A stretch of 64,000 bases of DNA, taken from contig CATLIX010000005.1 of assembly GCA_949959185.1 (NCBI GenBank), positions 1 to 64,000 on the forward strand, in the 5' to 3' direction. This DNA is from an uncultured Eubacterium sp. (lineage in GTDB: Bacteria > Bacillota > Clostridia > Lachnospirales > Lachnospiraceae). The position numbers and the translations under genes are program-made. The first letter of the stretch is position 1. The number at the start of each line of letters is the position of its first letter. Of this stretch, positions 43,946 to 52,503 are shown one piece after another. Below the pieces are notes generated by a model. The model worked only from the letters and a program-made list of their open reading frames with translations. It was not told the DNA's origin and did no database searches.

Positions 43946-46048
43946 TTATGACATAAAAATCCGAATATCCAGTTCCTTCAGCCAGGGAAGCCCGTTGGGC
44001 GGAAGCTGCACGTCGCCGTTGGCCAGATAGCGATATCCCCGGCCGCCAGCCTCCAGGGTAAGGGTCCTGGCCTGCCGCACACAGGGCAGGATATCAATGA
44101 TTCCGTAAATAGCGCTGGCAGATACCGGCCGGCCGATTTCCCATACGGTTTCATCCAGCCAGGAACGCACCGCATGTTCAATCATCTCCTCCGCATCGGT
44201 GAACTGGGGCCGGATAACAATTTCTGCAAAAACAGAAATACTCACATATTCCGGATTCAGTATCTTTACAGCGGTACCAATCATTTTCCGCTTCCAGAGC
44301 ATCTGTTCCAGATTCTGCCTGTATTTATCACTCAGACATGTGTCCCGCTCTTTATAACTCAGAGGACGTACCACAATGGAAATCTCATTTTCCGGCAGGG
44401 AATCCCGTTTTCCGGCGGGAGGCACCACTTTGCTGTCCAGAATCAGAAGTCCCGGCGTCTGTTTTACCAGTTCTTCATAATCGGAACCGGTGACGCCGCG
44501 GTGAATCTGTTTCAGTTCCTGCCGCAGCCTTCCGTAACACTCCTCTATGGTTTCATCATCCCGGCCGCCTCCGGTCATCTCATACTGTTTTACCAGAAAC
44601 TGAGGGAAATCCCTGCATTCCCGGATTTTTCCCGCTTTGATATTTCCTGATTTCCCGCTGCTTGTTTTCAGCCGCAGCAGCCGGATATCCCCGTCCGGCG
44701 CCATCCCGTGCTCACCGTTTCCAAACAGCAGCCTGTGCTCCGAAAGTTCCAGCACATACACCGCGTCCTCCGGTGTGCAGACGTCAAAATCTTCCACCCT
44801 GCGCCAGGGATAAAATCTGCCTTCCTGACTGTCTTTTACCATAATTTCAAACTCATCATATACAATATCTGTCATATCCAGGCGGTATTCCTGGCTGGCA
44901 GCTCCGTTTCCCCGTCCAATTTCCCGTTTTTCCTGAAATTCATTTTCCCAGGCTGCCAGCCGGCAGGCAAAGACCCGGCCGTTTTCCGCCTGTTCCGGTC
45001 TGCGAAAAGACAGAATCATGTCTCCGTCTTCCCCTTCCGCTTTATCCAGCACCGGCGTAACTGTCCATCCCTTATCCTGCTCCAGATACAGTTCTGTCTG
45101 TCCCCTTTTTGCCAGATACATACTGGTTTTTACAGAAAGGATTTCCTGTCCTTCTTTCGGGATTACTTCATAATCCTCATAATCGCACCAGGAATACTGC
45201 TGCTTTACCTCTGTTTCATTAAAATATATATTCTGTATCAGCGGCGCCACATCATAATCATTTTCCATCAGAGTAACACGTATCTGAAAAGCCCCGTATG
45301 TCTCGTCCTCCACCATTTTCTTCGGCAGCCGGAAACAGATTTTCCCCCGCTGCAGAAAGGCATATGTGGTATCGGATTCCACGGGCAGTTCCTCCCAGCC
45401 TTCTGACGACTGATATTCCCACTTCAGTCGGGCAAGGGGAATAAAATCTTCCCCGATGGGATTGCGGCTCACCTGATAGTCTGTGCAGATATCAAAGGAT
45501 ACCACTGTTCTGTCCCTGGAAGAAAAGGACCTGTCCATAATAAAGCAGCAGCTGTTTCCCACCTGCGGATACTCTCCGAATGGGTACAGGCGCATCTTTT
45601 TTTCCAGATCATTTCCAATATTCACATAGCGGTCCAGCAATTCTCCGCACAGAATGTAAGCGCCAATCAGACGGATGGGATGGGGCCATTCCTTGCGAAC
45701 CGTCTCAAAAACCATATCTCCCGCGCAGAACCGGGTTCCTTTCAGAAGGGGAATCCGACTGCCGCCGAAACCTGCCGCCAGCTCCAGGCTGACAGAGCCC
45801 CGGGCAGGTCTTGCATGATTCCTTTCCATCCCCAGCAGTTTCAGATATTTCTGACGTTTCCAGCCGCAAAGACGGCTGATCTGATACTGCTGTATTTCTT
45901 TGAACCACGAGAGAAGCCCAAGCAGCATAATTCCCGGATCTGACTGGTTGTAATTGGTCCAGTCCGGACATTTTCCCGGTATCTGAAAAACCGCGTCCGC
46001 TTCAATTTCTCCATACGATTTATCATCCAGATTCAAATTGTAGAACAT
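43946..46048 (-). CDS. Baseplate J/gp47-like protein
   Basis: A 700-residue baseplate wedge protein (Afp12-like). The start FYNLNLDDKSYGEI and PDWTNYNQSDPGIMLLGLLSW are typical, and the C-terminal J domain is seen in GNIKAGKIRECRDFP, DDETIEECYGRLRQELKQIHRGVTGSDYE and the beta-rich end IRIFMS. ATG 46048 has AAGGAG 8 nt upstream; the GTG at 46057 lies in that site and is rejected. Follows the larger J-like gene by 40 nt. Confidence 0.9.
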   Translation of the reverse strand: MFYNLNLDDKSYGEIEADAVFQIPGKCPDWTNYNQSDPGIMLLGLLSWFKEIQQYQISRLCGWKRQKYLKLLGMERNHARPARGSVSLELAAGFGGSRIPLLKGTRFCAGDMVFETVRKEWPHPIRLIGAYILCGELLDRYVNIGNDLEKKMRLYPFGEYPQVGNSCCFIMDRSFSSRDRTVVSFDICTDYQVSRNPIGEDFIPLARLKWEYQSSEGWEELPVESDTTYAFLQRGKICFRLPKKMVEDETYGAFQIRVTLMENDYDVAPLIQNIYFNETEVKQQYSWCDYEDYEVIPKEGQEILSVKTSMYLAKRGQTELYLEQDKGWTVTPVLDKAEGEDGDMILSFRRPEQAENGRVFACRLAAWENEFQEKREIGRGNGAASQEYRLDMTDIVYDEFEIMVKDSQEGRFYPWRRVEDFDVCTPEDAVYVLELSEHRLLFGNGEHGMAPDGDIRLLRLKTSSGKSGNIKAGKIRECRDFPQFLVKQYEMTGGGRDDETIEECYGRLRQELKQIHRGVTGSDYEELVKQTPGLLILDSKVVPPAGKRDSLPENEISIVVRPLSYKERDTCLSDKYRQNLEQMLWKRKMIGTAVKILNPEYVSISVFAEIVIRPQFTDAEEMIEHAVRSWLDETVWEIGRPVSASAIYGIIDILPCVRQARTLTLEAGGRGYRYLANGDVQLPPNGLPWLKELDIRIFMS

Positions 46049-46088
46049 GGCCTGCACTCCTTCTTCCTCTGTTCTGTCTTTTCAGTCC

Positions 46089-49019
46089 TCAGGGTTCCGC
46101 CACCACTTCATGAAAGCCGCTTTTCGGCAGACGGTAAAAGGGCAGAAACCGTTCTTCGTTGACTTCGTATTCCTCAAACCGCCCGCTGCGGTATTTACGC
46201 AGGGAAAGCTGGCTGATATATTTCACCCCCTCCACCCGTTTCAGGGCGTGGGTAATCTGATTTTTGTCCGGGAGCGTGCCGATTTCCCAGCCGTCACCGT
46301 AAAAATTCCCGTGAAGGGGGTCTAAAAACCGCTTCAGTTCTTCTCTCACCCGCTTTGTGGCGGCAAAAATCTCCTTTTCCTGCGCCAGCTCCAGAACCAC
46401 CTTCACATCCAGCCGAATCAGCTCCGGCATCACAATATGAAACCGTCCCAGATTTACAATATTCTCATCCATACGGACGGAAAGGTATTCATAAATCTTC
46501 TTTCTGGTCCGTTCAAAACTGTAGCAATGCTCTCCATAACTCCCTGGAAGCACCACAAGGGTTACTGCTCCCGGCTGGTATCTGCCTGTTTCATCACAGC
46601 CTGGAAAACATTTCACCATACTGATATCCCTGGCTGCTTCCCGCGCCATATCTTCATAATCCTCCGCTGAAACACATCGCCTGCCGTGACGCAGCAGACC
46701 GGCGTTTCTGCCCACTGCTTCCATCACGCCCTCTCCGGGAAGGCCGCAGACAGCATCCAGAGGATTGTTTACACTGTTGATAAACCCTGCTGTCCGGTCC
46801 AGACGGGAGATTTCCCCGGCCTTTACATTCCCTTTTTCTCCCCGGCAGTACCCGTATTTCACATATATTTCAATCTCGTCCTGTTCGTTGCGGCCCGATA
46901 CCTCCATATATTTCGGAAAAGTCAGAATACCGTCGCGCCGGTCTGCCGTATATTCCTTTCTGCTGCCGCTGTCCGGCCCCAGTTCTTCCACCTCTGTCCA
47001 TAATTCCCGATTCTGCCCCGGACCGTTTTCATAATCTGTTTTTCCCAGAACCCGAACCTCCAGCCGGGAAATATCTCCATAGGAAAGATGAATCTTTTTT
47101 TCTTCCATGCGGGGCTCCAGACCAAAAACTTCCTCCACGGTCTCAATCCCAAGAACTATGGTCGCATTCGGATAAATTCCTTCGATTTTCGGACAGTTTT
47201 CCGGCGTTTTGGTCAGTTCCCTGCCTGCTTTGCCGCTGAGACGGAGCCAGAACAGATTTTCCCCAAACAGCGAATCCCGGCAGATATCATTGCGTCCGTA
47301 CCATGAAATCAGCCCTGTATGTGCAAATCCTTCCGTACTGTCAGCAGGATGCATTTCCTGCCATCCCTCCGCCGACAGGTATTCCCATTTCAGTCCGGAC
47401 AGATGATTCTGCAAGGTATCATGCATAACGAACAGCATTTTCAGCGGGCCTCCGGCAGGGGGATGCCCAAAGCCGAAATAGCATGTTTTCTGTTCCTCCG
47501 TCCGCGCCCTGCACACGGGAACTGCAAACCCTTTTTTCTGCATTTCCTCCGTCCCGTATTCCTTCAGCTCCATATTATTCTGCTGAATCATGGTCTTCGG
47601 ACGGAGAGGCGTTTTCATATAGCTGTAGCTTAAAGAAAAATTTCCGGCCACAGGGGCCACGTAAGCGCCCTTTGTCTTAAAAGCATTATTCATACGGATA
47701 ATTCTGGCACGGATACAGTAATTCTCCGCCGAATTCACCAGTACCCGGCTGATATCCGGCGGACAGGTAAACTCCATCTGCCGGCGCACACCCTTAAGTC
47801 CCTCGCCGGCTGTAAAAATATTTCCGTACTGGCCGGACACCGGGAGACGTTTCCATCCAAACCCATTGTAATATTCCCATATAACTTCCCGAATTGTAAT
47901 ATCATATTCTTCTTCCGGCACAAATTCCTGCTTCCGCATAATCCGTTTCCAGGCTATTTTCACACCTGACACGATTTCCTCTATGGGGATTCTGACAAAA
48001 TCAAGGTCAAATTCCACCCGGACACGGGCGCCGGGCCTGCCGAATATTTCACCGCTTCCGATATAAAACTCATCATAAACAGACGGATGTTCCCCAAAGG
48101 CCAGAAATTCTTCGATTTCCTGGTCCGTTCCGTTTACATGAATAAATTCCGGTTTCTGTCCGAGACATTCTGTGCCCAGAGATACTTCCTGCAGATAAAT
48201 TCCGGAGAAATAATCCGCATCCAGTATTTCCGCATATATTACATACATGGAAGACAGGGATTCCGCAGGAGCAAACCCCCTGGGCCCGCCGGGAATCTGA
48301 AAACAGAGTCTTCCATCCTGGCAGGTATAATCCGTAATCATGCGGTATTCTTCTTCCTCCCCAACACTGTAATAAAAACGGATACGGGACGAATCACAGA
48401 GGGCTTCCCAAAAGCTGTCATGCTTCCCTTTTCCCGCAGGTACCAGGGAAAGCCCGGCGTCTGCGTACGCGGAAACTGCAATTTCCTGGCCAAAACAGAA
48501 AAACATCAGATGACGCTGCAGATTCTCCTCTCCATTCTGGAACAGAAAAAAAGATGGAACATCATCCCGGCGCCTGTTATACAGCTCATATATCCCGTCT
48601 CCTCCTGGGTCTGACAGAAAAATCTGTTCCAGCTCCATGGGGCGTACCAGTACCTCCTCCTGGGTTTCAAACACAAGCTGTTCTCCCTCTGATTCCGCCA
48701 GCAGCCTGGTTCCAAAAGGAACTTCTGCCTCACCGTCATATCCTTCCGGAAGGCCGAATACCACAAATCCTTCCGCCGGACTTGCGGGCAGCAGTCCGGC
48801 GTTCACTCCGTCAAAGAAAGAGAATAAATCTCCTGCTGCGGACATATTAAATTTTTTAATATTGTCATACATCATATCAGCGAATATGGATACCAGAGCA
48901 GTTCCGGCATCCGGCTGCTCCTCATCGTATCTCCATTCCGGAACATACTGCTTTGCACATTTTCTCATATAGCTGATGATGTCCTCTCTGGACATTTTCT
49001 CTATCTGCGGAATCTTCAT
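46089..49019 (-). CDS. Large baseplate J-like protein
   Basis: A 976-residue baseplate protein (Afp11-like). DEEQPDAGTALVSIFADMMYDNIKKFN near the N-terminus, DYEDMAREAARDISMVKCFPG and KGNVKAGEISRLDR in the C-terminal third match the J/gp47 family, and the middle holds inserted beta-rich domains. The family is usually about 700-1000 residues in eCIS, so the length is normal. GAGAGGAACAG precedes ATG 49019. Two J-like proteins in a row is the usual eCIS layout. Confidence 0.88.
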   Translation of the reverse strand: MKIPQIEKMSREDIISYMRKCAKQYVPEWRYDEEQPDAGTALVSIFADMMYDNIKKFNMSAAGDLFSFFDGVNAGLLPASPAEGFVVFGLPEGYDGEAEVPFGTRLLAESEGEQLVFETQEEVLVRPMELEQIFLSDPGGDGIYELYNRRRDDVPSFFLFQNGEENLQRHLMFFCFGQEIAVSAYADAGLSLVPAGKGKHDSFWEALCDSSRIRFYYSVGEEEEYRMITDYTCQDGRLCFQIPGGPRGFAPAESLSSMYVIYAEILDADYFSGIYLQEVSLGTECLGQKPEFIHVNGTDQEIEEFLAFGEHPSVYDEFYIGSGEIFGRPGARVRVEFDLDFVRIPIEEIVSGVKIAWKRIMRKQEFVPEEEYDITIREVIWEYYNGFGWKRLPVSGQYGNIFTAGEGLKGVRRQMEFTCPPDISRVLVNSAENYCIRARIIRMNNAFKTKGAYVAPVAGNFSLSYSYMKTPLRPKTMIQQNNMELKEYGTEEMQKKGFAVPVCRARTEEQKTCYFGFGHPPAGGPLKMLFVMHDTLQNHLSGLKWEYLSAEGWQEMHPADSTEGFAHTGLISWYGRNDICRDSLFGENLFWLRLSGKAGRELTKTPENCPKIEGIYPNATIVLGIETVEEVFGLEPRMEEKKIHLSYGDISRLEVRVLGKTDYENGPGQNRELWTEVEELGPDSGSRKEYTADRRDGILTFPKYMEVSGRNEQDEIEIYVKYGYCRGEKGNVKAGEISRLDRTAGFINSVNNPLDAVCGLPGEGVMEAVGRNAGLLRHGRRCVSAEDYEDMAREAARDISMVKCFPGCDETGRYQPGAVTLVVLPGSYGEHCYSFERTRKKIYEYLSVRMDENIVNLGRFHIVMPELIRLDVKVVLELAQEKEIFAATKRVREELKRFLDPLHGNFYGDGWEIGTLPDKNQITHALKRVEGVKYISQLSLRKYRSGRFEEYEVNEERFLPFYRLPKSGFHEVVAEP

Positions 49020-49055
49020 AGCTGTTCCTCTCTCATTTCAAATCTCTTCCGGTTC

Positions 49056-49469
49056 TTATTCTCCCTCATTGATATAGAAAGGGTATACCAGATTATACTG
49101 GCTGTTTGTGGAGCGGATGACATAACTGACATGAATCATCAGAAGCCCTTCATCAATCTGTTCGTCACTGACCTCCGCCTTTATGTCCGTAATCCGCGGT
49201 TCCCAGCGGATTAATGCGTGTTCCACTTCTGTTTTCATGGAGTACAGGGTGGTATAATCTGCAGATTCAAAGGTATAATCCCGGATTCTGCACCCGAATT
49301 CCGGGTGCATGGGCAGTTCTCCCGGCCTGGTTCCGATGATAATACCCACAGACTCCCGGATACTGTCTTCGTTGGAGGACATTTTAATCCGCCCGGTTGC
49401 CCCGTCAATTTCAACGGGAAACTTCCAGCCTGTTCCAAGAAATGCTTTTACTCCGTTTCTCTGATCCAT
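49056..49469 (-). CDS. gp25-like baseplate wedge protein
   Basis: A 137-residue GPW/gp25 protein (Afp9-like). It has the EPR core motif (IRWEPRITDI), IGTRPGELPMHPEFGCRI in the middle and a beta-strand end. In relatives it joins sheath and baseplate and starts sheath assembly. ATG 49469 is preceded by the last of a run of GGAGG motifs (GGGAGGAGG, 5-6 nt from the start). It follows the spike gene after a 182-nt repeat-filled gap. Confidence 0.93.
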   Translation of the reverse strand: MDQRNGVKAFLGTGWKFPVEIDGATGRIKMSSNEDSIRESVGIIIGTRPGELPMHPEFGCRIRDYTFESADYTTLYSMKTEVEHALIRWEPRITDIKAEVSDEQIDEGLLMIHVSYVIRSTNSQYNLVYPFYINEGE

Positions 49470-49474
49470 GATTA

Positions 49475-49642
49475 CCTCCTCCCGACATAGCCGGGTACCT
49501 CCTCTTATACCTTCAGGGCTCCTCCCAACTCCTGAACCTTCAGGACTCCTCCCGGCATAGCCGGGTACCTCCTCAAGGTAAATGTTGGGCCCCTCCTCTT
49601 ATACCTTCAGGGCTCCTCCCAACTCCGTTGGGCCCCTCCTCA
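49475..49642 (-). repeat. Array of Shine-Dalgarno-like repeats before gp25
   Basis: In the gap between spike and gp25 genes the minus strand carries eight GGAGG motifs in repeated settings such as GGGAGGAGCCCTGAAGG and GAGGAGGGGCCC, about 20-26 nt apart. A CCCGGCATAGCCGGG palindrome lies in the middle (49554-49568). Only the last motif is placed for gp25 initiation. Origin by repeated local duplication is likely. Confidence 0.8.
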
Positions 49643-49651
49643 AGGTAAATA

Positions 49652-50431
49652 CTAATTTATCTTTACCATGCTGCCTTTGAGCTGGGTCATACCGGAGGCC
49701 TGCAGTCCCAGTTCTCCGTCGGCTTTTACCTTTATGCTGGTTCCTTCCACAGAGGTGCTCTGGCCTTTCGTCTTAAGGCTCTGCTGTGCTTCTAACTGAA
49801 TGGTGCCACCGGTAACTTTAACTCCGTTGGCGTCTGCTTTCAGCGCTTCTTTGGTGCCTACGGTAAGGGTAATTTCCTGTTTTGCCTTTAATGCTATGGC
49901 GCCGTTTTTACTGTCCAGCAGAATGCTGTTTTCTTTCCCTTTATCCTGTATCTGAATGGTTTCCTGTTCATCATCCAGCAGGATTTCCAGTCCCTTAGGC
50001 GTGTTTACCGTAATTTTCCCTTTATTCTCTGTCTCGGTAAAGGTAATCTTATGACCGCCCTTTGTCATAACCGTTTTTGTCTCGTTTTTCTCACTGGCCG
50101 CCCCTTCCGGCAGCTTGTCCGTTCCGTTCCACAGACATCCCAGCACTACCGGCATATTCATGTTTCCGTGGATAAATCCCACCAGCACTTCCGTGCCGAT
50201 TTCCGGCAGCCAGTAATTGCCAAATCCGTTTCCCCCATAACCTGTCATAACTCTTACCCAGTCGGATGTTTTTTTATCCTTCTCGCCCATCAGATATTCC
50301 ACTTTTATCATACCCATATGGTCTTTATCCCAGATATCTTTCACAATAGCATTTAAAAGCCCCGGCGCCGTTATCTCAGGATATGTCTTCTCTTCTTTTT
50401 TATCTGACAGCAGTTCATCATAAAAATTCAA
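49652..50431 (-). CDS. Spike protein, gpV/VgrG C-terminal part
   Basis: A 259-residue spike. The OB-fold region (GLLNAIVKDIWDKDHMGMIKVEY ... GNYWLPEIGTEVLVGFIHGN ... PVVLGCLWNG) is that of gpV and VgrG gp5, and the end is a set of short strands (KGQSTSVEGTSIKVKADGEL) that form the needle. The start is TTG 50431: GGGAGG lies 9 nt upstream and TTGA overlaps the hub gene stop, so translation is coupled; no in-frame ATG is suitable. In this cluster hub and spike are separate proteins, unlike the fused Afp8. Confidence 0.9.
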   Translation of the reverse strand: MNFYDELLSDKKEEKTYPEITAPGLLNAIVKDIWDKDHMGMIKVEYLMGEKDKKTSDWVRVMTGYGGNGFGNYWLPEIGTEVLVGFIHGNMNMPVVLGCLWNGTDKLPEGAASEKNETKTVMTKGGHKITFTETENKGKITVNTPKGLEILLDDEQETIQIQDKGKENSILLDSKNGAIALKAKQEITLTVGTKEALKADANGVKVTGGTIQLEAQQSLKTKGQSTSVEGTSIKVKADGELGLQASGMTQLKGSMVKIN

Positions 50432-51489
50432 CGTTTCCAGCCTCCCACTTCAAAAGACGTCCGATAACCGTCCCCGCTAAATATATGCTTTGCTTCCATA
50501 ATATCATATATACCGTCAATCAGGCTGGCATCTCCGTCCTTGATTTTCACCCGACCGCCCGCCTGAATCTCAGGAATTCCGATACATACTCCGCTGGCCT
50601 GCCTGGCCTGCTTTTTGGCCTCGTCCGCTTTGTGGTCCGCAATCTTTTTCGCATCGCTGTTATCCTCCACGCTGGCGTTCATTTCTGTTTTTTCACTCTG
50701 TACCAGGGATTTCTGCTTATCGTCCGCCTTTACCTTTACCTCTGCCGTAACTTCTTCTTTTTTATCCACATCCTGCCCCATAATCTTTATCACCACATCC
50801 TGAAAGGAAGCTCTCCGCTGAAAGGAAATGATATCTTTCGCCCATTCCAGCTCCACCGTATGAAACAGTTCCGCCTTTATATCCTTAAAATAAACTATCC
50901 CCGCCTGCACAAAAAAGTCCCGGTTTGCTTTTTTACACAGTTCCTCTTTGATAAACTCATAATCACTTCCATTCTGGAGAATGCAGTCCGTTTCCAGCTT
51001 ATCGGTGGCATCCACATCTTTTGACTTATAAGCCGGTTTATATTTTTTAATTACTTCATTAAAAGCGTCGGAATAGCTTTTTACCTGATGGGAAATATTG
51101 CTCTTTTTGCTTCCCATCATCATCCTGCGTACGTCAACTGCCGTCACCCGGATGGAGGGACTCTCAGAAAGCTCATAAGTAATTTCATCCACATATCCAT
51201 AAAACAGAGACGTCAGAGAAGACCCATAGCCCATTTCCACTTCCACCAGTTCCCCCAGAATAAAATCAGAACTGACATCGTCCCGAAATTTGCGGTTCTC
51301 CAGGTCATACACATTTGTCAGCTTAATCACCGCCGCGCTGGCCACCGTCTGGGAAAGGGTTACCTCCACGGATTCCACCGCATAGTCAGATTCCCCAATC
51401 AAATCAAAACCGGAACTTTTAACTTTCATCGCAGGCACCCTGAAATCTTTATATTTCGCTGCCAGACTGGTCATTGTAATGGTTGCCAT
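50428..51489 (-). CDS. Hub protein, gpD/VgrG N-terminal part
   Basis: A 353-residue late control D-like protein, the trimeric baseplate hub. Visible features are SVEVTLSQTVASAAVIKLTN, YGYVDEITYELSESPSIRVTAVDVRRMM and LQNGSDYEFIKEELCKKANRDFFV. A Lys/Ala/Asp-rich charged stretch (about 245-300) and GVCIGIPEIQAGGRVKI lead to the end. AAAGGAGACAG precedes ATG 51489. It overlaps the spike gene by four bases. Confidence 0.88.
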   Translation of the reverse strand: MATITMTSLAAKYKDFRVPAMKVKSSGFDLIGESDYAVESVEVTLSQTVASAAVIKLTNVYDLENRKFRDDVSSDFILGELVEVEMGYGSSLTSLFYGYVDEITYELSESPSIRVTAVDVRRMMMGSKKSNISHQVKSYSDAFNEVIKKYKPAYKSKDVDATDKLETDCILQNGSDYEFIKEELCKKANRDFFVQAGIVYFKDIKAELFHTVELEWAKDIISFQRRASFQDVVIKIMGQDVDKKEEVTAEVKVKADDKQKSLVQSEKTEMNASVEDNSDAKKIADHKADEAKKQARQASGVCIGIPEIQAGGRVKIKDGDASLIDGIYDIMEAKHIFSGDGYRTSFEVGGWKR

Positions 51490-51502
51490 AATCTGTCTCC
51501 TT

Positions 51503-52168
51503 TCAAAGGGCCGGGAGTTTTACCACCTGTCCCGGCCTGACATCCAGGGGATTCAGGATTCCGTTTTCTCTGGCTATCATTTTCCACATATCCGGATCCC
51601 CGTATTCCATCCCGGCAATATCCCACAATCCGATTCCCTGACGGATGGTACGGTATTTGGTGCGGTCCGGCGATTCAAAAGGAGACGCCCTGCGCCTGTC
51701 CCTGGGGGATATCAGAGATTTAAAGGTCAGGCTGACTTTTGCCCGTACCGGCATACCGCTTTCCGTAAACATGGTATAAGTATGGTTGAATCTTGTGACA
51801 ATCCCTCTGAAATGCAGAGAACCCCATCGGAATGTAACTTCCGGGGGACGGTGCAGGCTTCCGTCAATGGAGGTTGCGTCTGCAATCTGCTTCGTAATGG
51901 CGGAAACGTCCGTGGACACAGGCGGAGTGCCAAAGGAAATCAGTGATGTTGGCTGTTTCGGCACATAAGTGTCCAGGAAAAGGTTCAGAGAAAGTTCCGT
52001 GGCCTCTCCGGAAATATACTGGAACAGGGGCCCGTCCAGACCGGGCACTTTCTTTTCCGAATAATTTGCGCTGTCTGTAAGCTGATATTCCGAAGGGTTA
52101 AACAGCACATCAATTATACTCATTCCGATTTCTTTTTCAATTTCCAGTTTCGCCTTTGTAAGACCCAA
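51503..52168 (-). CDS. LysM baseplate/tube-linked protein (Afp7-like)
   Basis: A 221-residue eCIS protein. The N-terminal part (IIDVLFNPSEYQLTDSANYSE ... LSLNLFLDTY ... VRAKVSLTFK) is the eCIS tube-initiator family and the C-terminal 50 residues are LysM-like (YRTIRQGIGLWDIAGMEYG ... GILNPLDVRPGQVVKLP). The start is TTG 52168 with a perfect AGGAGG 7 nt upstream. It is separated from the upstream coiled-coil gene by 335 nt that hold an inverted-repeat element. Confidence 0.9.
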   Translation of the reverse strand: MGLTKAKLEIEKEIGMSIIDVLFNPSEYQLTDSANYSEKKVPGLDGPLFQYISGEATELSLNLFLDTYVPKQPTSLISFGTPPVSTDVSAITKQIADATSIDGSLHRPPEVTFRWGSLHFRGIVTRFNHTYTMFTESGMPVRAKVSLTFKSLISPRDRRRASPFESPDRTKYRTIRQGIGLWDIAGMEYGDPDMWKMIARENGILNPLDVRPGQVVKLPAL

Positions 52169-52198
52169 AGAAATTCCTCCTTTCCCGCTCCCTGTGTA

Positions 52199-52483
52199 AC
52201 AGGCAATTGTGAAACAATAAAATCATCATAATTTCATGCACAATTCTTACAATTATCTTAAAAGATTTTCATCATACAAAAGCACGAAATGCGAAACGCG
52301 CTGAACATTCCAGCAAGCCTCTGACTACAAAATCCCCTGTCAGCAAAGGCTTCCAGCGTCTTTTGAGTCTTGCTTCCATAGCGCTAAAATGCATTCCTTT
52401 GCTTTTGATGAGGAAATCTTTCTTTTAAATTTTCTGAATTGTGTGTGAAATTCAGAAAATTCCTGAGTTTCGCAATTGCCTGT
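52199..52483. repeat. 285-bp inverted-repeat element (MITE-like), copy 2
   Basis: ACAGGCAATTGTGAAAC (52199-52215) is repeated in inverse at 52467-52483 with one mismatch. Inside is a perfect 11-bp hairpin, TTTTCTGAATT / AATTCAGAAAA (52430-52459). The left 47 nt align without gaps to the element at 4730-4776. No coding frame is supported. It fills almost all of the 52169-52503 gap. Confidence 0.6.
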
Positions 52484-52503
52484 CCCTGTATAAAATCATT
52501 CCA

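Noticed and set aside
49475..49642. CRISPR array
   Set aside because: Repeats are short, irregular and not separated by unique spacers of constant length; they look like duplicated ribosome-binding sites.
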